Below the pieces are notes generated by a model. That model was not told where the DNA came from, ran no database searches, and saw only the letters and a list, made by a program, of their open reading frames with translations. This document shows, piece after piece, positions 29,218 through 38,112 of a DNA stretch of 64,000 nt. The stretch is from Opitutia bacterium. GTDB taxonomy: Bacteria; Verrucomicrobiota; Verrucomicrobiia; Opitutales; Opitutaceae. The DNA lies in NCBI GenBank assembly GCA_016217595.1, contig JACRHS010000001.1, forward strand, positions 1 through 64,000, given 5' to 3'. Numbering within the stretch: position 1 is the stretch's first letter; each line of letters begins with the position of its first letter. The position numbers were made by a program, and so were the translations under genes.

Positions 29218-30149
29218 GCCTTTGTCGCCGTCGCCGCGCGGAAGCGTGCCAACGCCGGTGCGACCAGCTCCCGGACCAACGCCGTGAAATCCAGCCCCAC
29301 GCAACGCGCACTCATCGGCAGCAAACTCGTTTCCTTCATGCCGGGCAGCGTGTTGATTTCGAGGAAAAACAATTCGTTTTTCGCCGACAGCATGAAATCC
29401 ACCCGCGCGTAGTCGCGACACCCGCAGGCCGCGAACGCCGCCGCGGCCGCCGTTTGCGCCGCCGCCGTCACCGCCGCATCGAGCGGCGCCGGGGCAAAAT
29501 ACTCGGATGCACCGGGAGTGTACTTGCTCGCGAAGTCGTACACGCCGGACTTGGGCCGGATCTCCACCACGCCCATCGCGCGACCGTTGAGCACGCCCAC
29601 CGAAAGCTCGCGCCCGAAAATCCGCGTCTCGATCAGCCACGCGCCCCGGTCGATCGCGGCCAGCTTTTCCGCCAGTTGCGCGCGGTTGTTTACGATCGCC
29701 AGTCCGACGCTGCTGCCCTCATTGCTGGGTTTCACGATCAGTTGCTCGCCGAGCCGGGCAACGACCTCGTCGACCGCCGGCTTCTTGTCGGCGGTGAACG
29801 CCACGGACTCGGCGCCGCGCACGCCGCGCGTGGCCGCCGCCTGCTTGGTGCGCACCTTGTCCATCGTGAGCGCGCTGCTTGCCGCATCGCAGCCGGCGTG
29901 TTGAATGCCCGCCGCCGCCAGCAACGACTGCATGCCGCCGTCTTCGCCGAACGTGCCGTGCAACGTCGAGAACACCACGTGCCGCGCGGGATCGAGCCCG
30001 GCCGGCAGCGCGTTCTCGTTTATCTCGAACAGACGCGTGGGGAACGAGCGGGCCAGCGCCACCGCCGACGCGCGTCCCGAGCCCAGCGACACCTCGCGCT
30101 CTTCCGACGTGCCGCCGCACAACACCGCAATGATGGGTTCAGTTTTCAT
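29214..30149 (-). CDS. ddl: D-alanine--D-alanine ligase
   Basis: 311 residues, ATP-grasp ligase of normal length. It begins IAVLCGGTSEEREVSLGSG, with STLHGTFGEDGGMQ, the ATP loop VKPSNEGSSVGL, RDYARVDFML and the C-terminal EINTLPGMKETSLLP. It makes the D-Ala-D-Ala dipeptide used by MurF. Its start overlaps the murC-murB stop (ATGA) and its stop overlaps ftsQ. The tandem Ser in SNEGSSVG is typical; substitution for D-lactate use is not indicated. Confidence 0.95.
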   Translation of the reverse strand: MKTEPIIAVLCGGTSEEREVSLGSGRASAVALARSFPTRLFEINENALPAGLDPARHVVFSTLHGTFGEDGGMQSLLAAAGIQHAGCDAASSALTMDKVRTKQAAATRGVRGAESVAFTADKKPAVDEVVARLGEQLIVKPSNEGSSVGLAIVNNRAQLAEKLAAIDRGAWLIETRIFGRELSVGVLNGRAMGVVEIRPKSGVYDFASKYTPGASEYFAPAPLDAAVTAAAQTAAAAAFAACGCRDYARVDFMLSAKNELFFLEINTLPGMKETSLLPMSARCVGLDFTALVRELVAPALARFRAATATKA

Positions 30150-32464
30150 AAAACGTCCTTCCAGTTTTTTCCGAACAAAAGCACCTCCGGCAGCAGCTCC
30201 ACGCCTTTGCGCTGCCGCACCTCGGCCCGCACGCGCCGCACGAGGGCGAGCACATCGCCCGCCGTCGCCGCGCCGCGATTCACGATGAAATTCGCGTGCA
30301 CCGGCGACACCTCGGCGTCGCCCACCCGCGCGCCCTTCAACCCGCACTCGTCGATCAACCGGCCCGCCGAACCTTCGGCCGGGTTGCGAAACACGCACCC
30401 GGCACTCGGCTCGCGCGGCTGGCTTTCGTGGCGTTTGCGCCGGTACGTTTCGATCTGGCGGCTGATCGCCTCGGAATCCGCCACCGTCGACGGACGCAAC
30501 CGCGCACCGAGCGCGATGCCCGTGTCCAGCGTCGCGCAATGCCGGTAGTCGACCGCCAGCTCCTCGCGCCGCCACGTGCGCACGTCGCCGGCGAAATCCA
30601 TGATCTGCACTTCCTCGACGACCTGGAACATCCAGCCGCCCATCGCGCCGGCGTTCATGCGCAACGCGCCGCCAACCGTGCCGGGAATGCCCTCCAGAAA
30701 TTCGAAACCTTGCAACCCGGCCTTGGTCGCCAAGCCGCAAAGATTTTTTAAACGCAGCCCTGCGCCCACCCACACACTGCCGTCGGTGCGCAGCTCAAAC
30801 GCCGACCACGCCGAATGAGTCAGCGCGACAACCAGACCGTCCACGCCCTCGTCGGGCACGATGAGATTCGATCCGCGCCCCAACAAATACACGGGCAAAG
30901 CGTGCTCCCGCGCGCCGCGGAGCAATATGCGCAAATCCTCGGCGCTGGCCGGCTCGGCATAAACGCGCGCCGCGCCGCCCACCCGCATGGTCGTCTTCGC
31001 TGCCAGCGGTTCCTCGCATACGAGCTTCGTGTCGCGACTCAGCTGCGCGGCAAACGCGGCTGAAAATTTCTCCCAGCGCGTCGGAGCGGACGGTGGCGTC
31101 ACACGTTGCGCCAGCCAGGCGCGCGCCATCTGATCGATGTCGCCTGCGCCGACAAATGCCACGAAATCGCCCGGACGCACATCGCGGTCCAGTGCGCGAA
31201 ACAGCTCTGCCTCGTTGCCAAGGTGGTGACACGCGCCCGCCTCGGGCTGCAACGCCCGCAGTGCGGCAAACACATCCGCCGTCGTGCCGCCAGCGATCGG
31301 CGCTTCGCCCGCGGCATAAACGTCGAGCAGGTACACGCCATCGGCGCGAGCGAGCGCGGTGGCAAAATCGTTTTTGAACTGCGCCGTGCGACTGTAGCGG
31401 TGCGGTTGAAACGCCACGAGCAACCGGCCGCCGTCGTCGCGTCGGAGGCTTTCGAGCAGTGCGCCGATCTCCGACGGGTGGTGCGCGTAATCTTCGATCA
31501 CCGTGAGCGCGGGCGACTCCAGCAACACGCCTTGCCTGCGGCGCACGCCGGGATAATCGGCAAGCAGGGTCGGCATGAGCGTCGCGCCCATGAGCTGAGC
31601 GGCGGCGAGCGCGGCGGCGGCATTGGCGGCGTTGAACGCGCCGGCGGCCCGCACCTCGGCGGTCGACACCGCGAAATGTCCGGAGAGCGCGAGCTGCTGG
31701 CTGAGCCCGACTTTGCGTTGCACCGCAAAAGCGAATTGCCCGTTCGGCCCAAAGGTCACCGCCGTTGGGAGCGCTTGCGCCGCCCGCGCCGAGAGCGCGC
31801 AGGTGGCGTTCGTCAGCACCGCGCCGCGGGTCCGACGGAACAGCGCCGCAAAGGTCGCTTCGAGATCGGAGAGTTGCCGGTAGTAATCCGGGTGATCCCA
31901 GTCGAGATTGGTGACCACCGTGAGCTCGGGTGCGAAGCGGTCGATGGTGCCGTCGCTCTCGTCGACCTCCGCCACCACCCATTCGTTCGTGCCGGCCGCC
32001 GCAGGGGCCAGATTGGCGTCGTTAAACAAACCGCCGAGCACATAGCCCGCCGGAAACCCCGCGCGCCGCAGCGCTGAGATCAGCATCGCCGTGGTCGTGG
32101 TCTTACCGTGCGCGCCGCACACCGCGACGAGTTTGCGAACGCGCGCCACTTCGGCGAGCAGCTCGCCCCGCCGCACGCGCAACAGCCCGCGCGCCGTGGC
32201 CGCCGCGTAGGTGGGATGCGTCGGCGCGATGGCCGAGGAATGAATCAAGCACTCGCAATCATCGGGCAACGGCCCGAGGCGCACGCCAGCGCGCTCCAGC
32301 TGCACGCGCATCGCTTCGGTCAGGGCGTCGTCTTCGCCGCTTACCTCAAAGCCCAGCGCTGCGAGGTAGATCGCCAGCGGACCGACGCCCATGCCGCCCA
32401 CGCCCGCGCAATGCAGGCGACGCAGCTCGCGTCCGAAAAGAGAGGGCCGGAGTGCGGCGTTCAT
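30146..32464 (-). CDS. murC-murB: Fused MurC (UDP-MurNAc--L-Ala ligase) and MurB (UDP-MurNAc dehydrogenase)
   Basis: 772 residues. The MurC half (1 to about 460) has GVGGMGVGPLA, the ATP loop GAHGKTTTT (117-125), DESDGTIDRF, NLDWDHPDYY and EDYAHHPSEI. A short linker leads to MurB (about 478-772). MurB has the FAD-binding TTMRVGGAARVY, LGRGSNLIV, GIPGTVGGALRMNAGAMGG and the catalytic-region SAGCVFRNP with a Ser. The later LIDECGLKGARVGDAEVS block suggests a type II-like MurB. The fused enzyme carries out consecutive steps: reduction of enolpyruvate to MurNAc, then L-Ala addition. Nothing suggests a frame error; the frame is continuous. Four-bp overlaps join it to murG and ddl. Confidence 0.96.
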   Translation of the reverse strand: MNAALRPSLFGRELRRLHCAGVGGMGVGPLAIYLAALGFEVSGEDDALTEAMRVQLERAGVRLGPLPDDCECLIHSSAIAPTHPTYAAATARGLLRVRRGELLAEVARVRKLVAVCGAHGKTTTTAMLISALRRAGFPAGYVLGGLFNDANLAPAAAGTNEWVVAEVDESDGTIDRFAPELTVVTNLDWDHPDYYRQLSDLEATFAALFRRTRGAVLTNATCALSARAAQALPTAVTFGPNGQFAFAVQRKVGLSQQLALSGHFAVSTAEVRAAGAFNAANAAAALAAAQLMGATLMPTLLADYPGVRRRQGVLLESPALTVIEDYAHHPSEIGALLESLRRDDGGRLLVAFQPHRYSRTAQFKNDFATALARADGVYLLDVYAAGEAPIAGGTTADVFAALRALQPEAGACHHLGNEAELFRALDRDVRPGDFVAFVGAGDIDQMARAWLAQRVTPPSAPTRWEKFSAAFAAQLSRDTKLVCEEPLAAKTTMRVGGAARVYAEPASAEDLRILLRGAREHALPVYLLGRGSNLIVPDEGVDGLVVALTHSAWSAFELRTDGSVWVGAGLRLKNLCGLATKAGLQGFEFLEGIPGTVGGALRMNAGAMGGWMFQVVEEVQIMDFAGDVRTWRREELAVDYRHCATLDTGIALGARLRPSTVADSEAISRQIETYRRKRHESQPREPSAGCVFRNPAEGSAGRLIDECGLKGARVGDAEVSPVHANFIVNRGAATAGDVLALVRRVRAEVRQRKGVELLPEVLLFGKNWKDVL

Positions 32465-33594
32465 GCCTGGGCCGAGGCCGGCCGCTCCTTCGGCTCGGGC
32501 GGCCGGGGCGGCGCCACGACCTGCTCCAGATCGTCGAGCATGAGCTCAAGGGAATTGGCGCGCTCCATCCGGCGCAGATTGGCGCGGAATTTCCGCAGCA
32601 GCCAATCGTTGAAAATCGTGTCGACCACCTCCGCGCGCAGCGTGGCGAGAAAGGCCTGTTCGATCACCAGCCCGCCGCCTTGTTGCTCGAAAAATTTGGC
32701 GTTGGCGCGCTGGTGGTCGTCGGCCGCATGCGGGTACGGAATCAAAATCGCGGGCGCTTCGCAGCGGACGAGTTCGGCAATGGTGCCCGCGCCGGCGCGC
32801 GACACGACGAGATCCGCGGCCGACATCAGCTCGGCCATGCGGTCGCAAAACGGCATGAAGATCGCGCGGACCGAATGGCCGTTGCGCGCCTGCAATTCGA
32901 GCGTCTCGGGGATGTCCTTGCCCAGGCCGGTGAGACAGACCACCTGGATTTCCTCGGCGGCCAGCGCCGGCAGCTCGCGCCGCACCCAGTCGTTGAGCGC
33001 CGACGCGCCCTGACTGCCGCCGAGCACCGCAAGCACCTTGCCATGCGGATGCAGGCCGAGCGCCACGCGCGCCGTCTCCTGCGGCGAACGCACGATCTCG
33101 CGGCGCACCGGCAAACCCATGGAGCGGGTGGCGGCGGGCTTGGCGTGGTTGAGCCGAATCCCCGGAGGCAAATAGACGCGTTGCGCCAGACCGCCGAGCA
33201 ATCGCACCGCGCGGCCCGGCACGCGGTTGGCTTCGTGCAACACCACCGGCACGCGCCGCAACACTCCGGCCAGAATGATGCTCGCCGACGTAAACCCGCC
33301 GAAGCCGATGATGCCGTGCGGTCGCGCCGAGCCCACCAGTCGCAGACTGAAAATCAGCCCCTGGGTCTGCGACAGGACGAAGCGCGCCAGCGTGACGGGA
33401 TTCCAGCCAAAGCCGGAACCCGGGATGCGCACGAAACGCAGTTGCGGGTATTTCTCGATCAACCGGCTATCGACTTTTTTCCGGCTGATCAGAAGCGTGA
33501 CCTCATGACCGCGCGCGGTGAGTCCCTCGGCCAACGCGATGCCGGGGGATAGATGTCCGCCCGTGCCGCCACAGGAAATCAGGAAACGACTCAT
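32461..33594 (-). CDS. murG: UDP-GlcNAc:lipid I N-acetylglucosaminyltransferase MurG
   Basis: 377 residues from the ATG at 33594. The N-terminal glycine loop SCGGTGGHLSPGIALAE binds the lipid diphosphate; VLHEANRVPGRA, LGGSQGASALND and the UDP-GlcNAc loop SRAGAGTIAELVRCEAPAIL are all present. A Pro/Glu-rich tail of about 25 residues follows the fold. It converts lipid I to lipid II on the inner face of the membrane. It overlaps ftsW by 4 bp and murC-murB by 4 bp. Confidence 0.96.
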   Translation of the reverse strand: MSRFLISCGGTGGHLSPGIALAEGLTARGHEVTLLISRKKVDSRLIEKYPQLRFVRIPGSGFGWNPVTLARFVLSQTQGLIFSLRLVGSARPHGIIGFGGFTSASIILAGVLRRVPVVLHEANRVPGRAVRLLGGLAQRVYLPPGIRLNHAKPAATRSMGLPVRREIVRSPQETARVALGLHPHGKVLAVLGGSQGASALNDWVRRELPALAAEEIQVVCLTGLGKDIPETLELQARNGHSVRAIFMPFCDRMAELMSAADLVVSRAGAGTIAELVRCEAPAILIPYPHAADDHQRANAKFFEQQGGGLVIEQAFLATLRAEVVDTIFNDWLLRKFRANLRRMERANSLELMLDDLEQVVAPPRPPEPKERPASAQA

Positions 33595-34760
33595 CCGAGC
33601 ACCTCCCGAAAAGCGCGCCCCTGCTCCGGCAGACCGGCGCGGCCCCACGTCCGCTGGGTGTTGATAAACACGCCCACGAGTATGCCCATCAGCAGCAGAT
33701 TGGACATGCCGGCGCTAATGAACGGCAGCGACATTCCCTTGGTGGGAAACACGCCGGTCACAACGCCGACGTTGATGATCGCTTGCAGACAGATCAGCAG
33801 CAGTGCGCCGAAAACGAGCTGGTACTGGAAAAGGTTCGGCGCCCGCCGCAAATGGCGGAGTCCGGCGACGAGAATCACGGCGAAAAGGGCGACCACGCCC
33901 AATGTGAAGATCAGACCAAGCTCCTCGCCGATCACTGCGAAAATAAAATCCGTGTGCGCCTCGGGGAGAAAGTTGAGCTGTTGCCGTCCCTGCCCCAGCC
34001 CCACGCCGTCAGTACCACCCACCGCATACGCCGCCAGCGCCTGATAGAGCTGATAGGTGCCGCCCTGCTTGTTCGCCTCCACATCGAGAAATGCGGTGAA
34101 CCGCCGCAGCCGGTTCGGAGTGTGAATCACCGCAACCGCAAACAACACCGCCACACCGCCGACCGCCGGCAAGATGTAGCGCCAGCGCACGCCGGCCAGA
34201 AACATCATGGTCAGCCCCACAGCCACCGTCAGCGCCGCGGTGCCGAAATCGGGTTCGAGCATGATCAGTCCGGCTACCGCGCCGATCATCCCGAGCGGAT
34301 AGAGGAATCCGCGCTTGAATTCACCGATGCGCGTCTGATTGAGCGCGAGGTAGTGCGCGAGGCAGAACACCAACACAAATTTAGCCATCTCCGACACCTG
34401 CAAACTGAACGGACCAAACCCCAGCCAACGCCGACTGCCATTTTTCCAAACGCCGATGTGCGGAACCAGCACGAGCACCAACGCTACCAACGTCACACCG
34501 CCGATGATCCACGCGTATCGCCGGATATAGTCGAGATCGAGCCGGCTTGTCAGCGCGCAGCCGGCGACGGCCAGCGCCACCCCGATGAGCTGCTTGTTCA
34601 AATAGTAATACGGCCCACCTTTGACCGCCGCGCTCGCGCTAAAGATGATCGTCAGCCCGAGGATTGTCAGTGCCACCGCGCACACCGCGATCACCGCCGC
34701 CGGCGTTAAACCAAAGCGAGGACGTGGTGGCGCAAGCGGAGAAGCGGATGACGAAACCAT
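33591..34760 (-). CDS. ftsW: Lipid II polymerase FtsW (SEDS family)
   Basis: 389 residues, about 10 transmembrane segments. SEDS signatures are SRLDLDYIRRYAW, GSRRWLGFGPFSLQVSEMAK, MLEPDFGTAALT, TYQLYQALAAYAVGG and the C-terminal GMSLPFISAGMSNLLLMGI. It works as the septal peptidoglycan glycosyltransferase together with FtsI, encoded earlier in the same cluster. Position next to murG favours FtsW over RodA. A 21-bp gap separates it from the LysM gene. Confidence 0.95.
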   Translation of the reverse strand: MVSSSASPLAPPRPRFGLTPAAVIAVCAVALTILGLTIIFSASAAVKGGPYYYLNKQLIGVALAVAGCALTSRLDLDYIRRYAWIIGGVTLVALVLVLVPHIGVWKNGSRRWLGFGPFSLQVSEMAKFVLVFCLAHYLALNQTRIGEFKRGFLYPLGMIGAVAGLIMLEPDFGTAALTVAVGLTMMFLAGVRWRYILPAVGGVAVLFAVAVIHTPNRLRRFTAFLDVEANKQGGTYQLYQALAAYAVGGTDGVGLGQGRQQLNFLPEAHTDFIFAVIGEELGLIFTLGVVALFAVILVAGLRHLRRAPNLFQYQLVFGALLLICLQAIINVGVVTGVFPTKGMSLPFISAGMSNLLLMGILVGVFINTQRTWGRAGLPEQGRAFREVLG

Positions 34761-34781
34761 GGCGCGCTAAAACGATGAGGT

Positions 34782-35666
34782 TTAGTTTTTCGTCGGCGCG
34801 GGTTCGTCGATCTTGATCACGGGCACGTTCAACGGTGCCGCGGGCTTGGCGGCTTCGCTGCCGGCGTCACCCGATGAAATCGCAATTACCGGCACGCTCG
34901 GGGCCGCGGCGGGCTGCGGCGCAGCGGCAGCGGGGGCGGCGGCTTTCTCAACCTTCGGAGCCTTCGGCGCGCGGTTGCCCGGAATGATCAGCTCCTGTCC
35001 GGCGCGAATCTGCGCGGGATTGGTGATGTTGTTGGCCTCGGCGAGATCGCCCTGCTTCAACCCGTACTTGCGCGCGATGGTGCTCAGCGCTTCGCCGGAT
35101 TGCACCACATGCTTCACCGTGCCGCTGGCCGGCGCCTTGGCGGCATCGGTCTTGGCGGCGGGCGCGCGCGTGGATGCCGCACTGCTCGCCGGAGCCGGGG
35201 CAGGCGCTTTGCCGGGCACGATCAGCTTTTGTCCGGGTTGCAAAACCGCGCTCACTTTCAGTCCGTTGGTCGAAGCGAGATTGCTCACCGAGATGCCGTG
35301 CTTCTTGGCGATGTTCCAAAGATTGTCGCCCTTGCCCACCGTGATCGTCGTCGCGGGGACGACGTCCTTCACCGGCTCGGCCTGCAACGCGGCGGCGGCC
35401 GACGTGTTGGGCCGGGTCGGGCTGTAAACGACAGGGCCAACGGCGGGCGCGTTGGGATCAAAGGTGGACGGAGGAACCACCAACGGCGATGCCGCGGGTT
35501 CGCCCGTGGGCACCGTGATCGCCGGCGCGCTGGCCTGCGGAGCCGGCTCCGCGGGCGGCGTGGCGGCGACAGCGGGCTTGGTGCTGCAACCGGGATTGGC
35601 GAAGATCAGTATAAACGCGAAGGCATGGACCGCGAGGACGATGCCGAAGACTCGGAGGATTTTCAT
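34782..35666 (-). CDS. LysM-domain lipoprotein-like protein within the dcw cluster
   Basis: 294 residues. An N-terminal hydrophobic segment ends in ANPGC (Cys at about 27), a weak lipobox. Then comes a long Ala/Pro-rich stretch. LysM 1 lies at about 106-152 (TITVGKGDNLWNIAKKHGIS to LQPGQKLIVPGK), LysM 2 at about 185-229 (HVVQSGEALSTIARKYGLK to IRAGQELIIPGN). The tail is again Ala/Pro-rich. LysM binds GlcNAc-containing glycan, so the protein probably holds on to peptidoglycan in the periplasm. There is no peptidase or amidase domain. It is not part of the standard dcw set; its position between murD and ftsW suggests a role in septal wall handling (inference). Confidence 0.85.
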   Translation of the reverse strand: MKILRVFGIVLAVHAFAFILIFANPGCSTKPAVAATPPAEPAPQASAPAITVPTGEPAASPLVVPPSTFDPNAPAVGPVVYSPTRPNTSAAAALQAEPVKDVVPATTITVGKGDNLWNIAKKHGISVSNLASTNGLKVSAVLQPGQKLIVPGKAPAPAPASSAASTRAPAAKTDAAKAPASGTVKHVVQSGEALSTIARKYGLKQGDLAEANNITNPAQIRAGQELIIPGNRAPKAPKVEKAAAPAAAAPQPAAAPSVPVIAISSGDAGSEAAKPAAPLNVPVIKIDEPAPTKN

Positions 35667-35692
35667 AACGCAGGTGGGCTGAGGGCTGAATG

Positions 35693-36994
35693 CTAGTGTG
35701 GACGTTCGCTTGGGGCAACGGGAGCGCCCAAGTTGTGGACAAGTTGTTCAAAAACATCGCCGCGATGATCGTAACCGCGGAACATGTCGAAGCTGGCAAA
35801 ACCGGGGCTGAGCAACACCTGCTCGCCCGCGCGCGCCGCCGACCGGGCCTCGGCCACCGCTTCGTCGAGCGTGACGCACAGCGTGTGCGGCACCGCCGCC
35901 GTTTTGCAGTGCGCGGCCAGCTCCTGTTTGGTTTCGCCGATCAGAAAAACGTGACGCACACGCGCCGCGATGCGCCGGACAAAGGCACTGAGGTCGCCGC
36001 CTTTGGCCTTGCCGCCGGCGATGAGCAACACCGGCGCGGCGAAACGGCCGAGCGCCGCCTCCACCGCGTGGAAATTGGTGGCCTTGGAATCGTTCCAGTA
36101 AGTGACGCCGGCCACCTCGGCCACGCGCGCCAGCCGGTGCCGGCCCAGATGGAAGCTGCGCGCCGCAGTAAATAAATCGGCCTCGCGCAACCCCGCATAG
36201 CGCCACCATACCCGCGCCAGCTCGAAATTCTCCCGCTGCGGATAGTCACTGAACACCGAGCCGGCCAGCCGCGGCTCCGGAGCCAGTCCTTCGGTGGTAA
36301 CACAGGCCGCCGGCGGCAACGCATACCCGAGGGTGGCCGCCGCCCGCGCCACCGAGGTGCCGACATACATCACCTCGCCCACCGCCCGCGTGAGCAGCAC
36401 GCGCTTGGCCGCGAAGTACGCCGCGAGTCCCGGATGCCGTTCCAGATGGTCTTCGGCAAAATTCGTCCACAACACCGCGTCGGCCCGGAAATGCTGGAGC
36501 GTTTCAGACTGGAAGGAACTCACTTCGCACACCGCGACGGTGTCGTCCGCTCCGCCGTCACGCTCACTCACGAGACGGCTGAACGAGAAACCGATGTTGC
36601 CCGTCGGAAACGCGTCGCGGCCGATGCCCTGCAACGCATGCGCGAGAAACTCCGTGAGCGTCGTCTTGCCGTTGGTCCCGGTGATGGCGAGCACCTGCCC
36701 GCGCCAGAACAGCGCCGCGAAATCGAGTTCGCCCAGACACACCACGCCCGCCGCCCGCGCCGCGACCAGCCAGGGATGCTCCGGACGAAATCCCGGCGAG
36801 AAAACCACCAGCCGGTGCGCGGTCGCATCGAAGCGGCACGCCACGCCATCGCCGCCGCGCTCGTCGTACACCGCCGCGCTCGCGCCGAGTTGCGCCAGCA
36901 GTTCCGCCATCGTGCGTCCGCTCACGCCCGCGCCAAACACCGCGACAGGCGCGGTGAGCAACGGAGCGAGAAATGAGGGAACGACGAGTGGCAT
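35693..36994 (-). CDS. murD: UDP-MurNAc-L-Ala--D-glutamate ligase MurD
   Basis: 433 residues from the ATG at 36994. The N-terminal Rossmann region is VAVFGAGVSGRTMAELL, with ATP loop ITGTNGKTTLTEFL, VCEVSSFQSETL, TNFAEDHLERH, YWNDSKATNFHAVEAAL and LLIAGGKAKGGD, then LSPGFASFDMFRGYDHRGD. All key Mur ligase motifs are in place. The start overlaps the mraY stop by one base (TGATG). It adds D-Glu to UDP-MurNAc-L-Ala in the cytoplasm. Confidence 0.95.
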   Translation of the reverse strand: MPLVVPSFLAPLLTAPVAVFGAGVSGRTMAELLAQLGASAAVYDERGGDGVACRFDATAHRLVVFSPGFRPEHPWLVAARAAGVVCLGELDFAALFWRGQVLAITGTNGKTTLTEFLAHALQGIGRDAFPTGNIGFSFSRLVSERDGGADDTVAVCEVSSFQSETLQHFRADAVLWTNFAEDHLERHPGLAAYFAAKRVLLTRAVGEVMYVGTSVARAAATLGYALPPAACVTTEGLAPEPRLAGSVFSDYPQRENFELARVWWRYAGLREADLFTAARSFHLGRHRLARVAEVAGVTYWNDSKATNFHAVEAALGRFAAPVLLIAGGKAKGGDLSAFVRRIAARVRHVFLIGETKQELAAHCKTAAVPHTLCVTLDEAVAEARSAARAGEQVLLSPGFASFDMFRGYDHRGDVFEQLVHNLGAPVAPSERPH

Positions 36995-38103
36995 CAGCGG
37001 AGTTTCAACGTGGCCAGGCCCGCGAGGGCGCAGATGAGGGAGAGAATCCAGAAGCGCGCCACCACCTTGGTCTCGGGCCAGCCGAGTTTCTGGAAATGGT
37101 GATGAATCGGCGCCATGCGGAAAAAGCGCTTGCCCACGCCGTCGGGGCCTTTGGTGGCTTTGAAGTAACTCACCTGGATGATCACCGACAACGCCTCTGC
37201 GACGAACACGCCGCCGACGATCGCCAGCGTGATCGGCTGGTGCACCATGAACGCGATCATGCCGATCAAGCCGCCGAGCGCGAGCGAACCGGTGTCGCCC
37301 ATGAACACCTCGGCCGGGTGCGAGTTGTACCAGAGAAAGCCGATGCACGCGCCGATCAGCGAACCGCACACCACGGTCAGTTCGCCCGTGCCGGGCACGC
37401 TGCTGATGAGCAGATATTTTGCGATGATCATGTGGCCCGCCGCGTAGGCCATGATGCCGTAGACGAGCGCCACCGTGATCGTGCAACCCGTGGCCAGCCC
37501 GTCGAGCCCGTCAGTGAGATTGATCGCGTTGGAAAAGCCCACGACCCACAGAAACATCAGCACGAAGAGCACCGCCACCGGCATGCCGGTGAGCACCGGA
37601 TTTTTCAGGAAAGGCACCCAAAGCTCGCGAATTTTCACAGCGCTTTGCGGGTGCCAGACCAGCACGGTCAGGGCGATGCCCGTGATCAGCGTCTGCCAAA
37701 ACAGTTTCTCGCGCGAGGAGATGCCGGCTTTGTTTTTGTGGATCACCTTCAGGTAGTCGTCGCGGAAGCCGACGCCCGTCAGCGCCGCATAGACAAACAG
37801 CGCCACCGTCACCCAGACGTTGGGTATCGCCCAAAGCAGCGAACTGAAAATCACGGAGCCCGAGATCAACAGGCCGCCCATGGTGGGGGTGTTGCGCTTG
37901 TCGAATTTCTGCTCCAGCCCGACCGTGCGCGGGTCGTAGCTTTCGCCGAATTTGAGCCGGCGCAGGTGCTGGATCAACGGCGGTCCCAGCAGGAACGAAA
38001 TGACCATGGCCGTGCCGGCCGCCATCACCGTGCGCAGCGTCAGGTATTGCAGCACGCGCAGCGGGCCGAAGTACTCGTCGAAATTGGCCAGATAACTCAG
38101 CAT
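36994..38103 (-). CDS. mraY: Phospho-MurNAc-pentapeptide transferase MraY
   Basis: 369 residues with about 10 transmembrane helices. Signatures: KRNTPTMGGLLI, the DD motif in GFRDDYLKV, the NLTDGLDGLA loop, FMGDTGSLALGGLIG and the His motif RMAPIHHHFQKLGWPE. It transfers phospho-MurNAc-pentapeptide to undecaprenyl phosphate, forming lipid I. The gene lies 9 bp after murF and couples to murD. Confidence 0.97.
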   Translation of the reverse strand: MLSYLANFDEYFGPLRVLQYLTLRTVMAAGTAMVISFLLGPPLIQHLRRLKFGESYDPRTVGLEQKFDKRNTPTMGGLLISGSVIFSSLLWAIPNVWVTVALFVYAALTGVGFRDDYLKVIHKNKAGISSREKLFWQTLITGIALTVLVWHPQSAVKIRELWVPFLKNPVLTGMPVAVLFVLMFLWVVGFSNAINLTDGLDGLATGCTITVALVYGIMAYAAGHMIIAKYLLISSVPGTGELTVVCGSLIGACIGFLWYNSHPAEVFMGDTGSLALGGLIGMIAFMVHQPITLAIVGGVFVAEALSVIIQVSYFKATKGPDGVGKRFFRMAPIHHHFQKLGWPETKVVARFWILSLICALAGLATLKLR

Positions 38104-38112
38104 GAAAAATCC

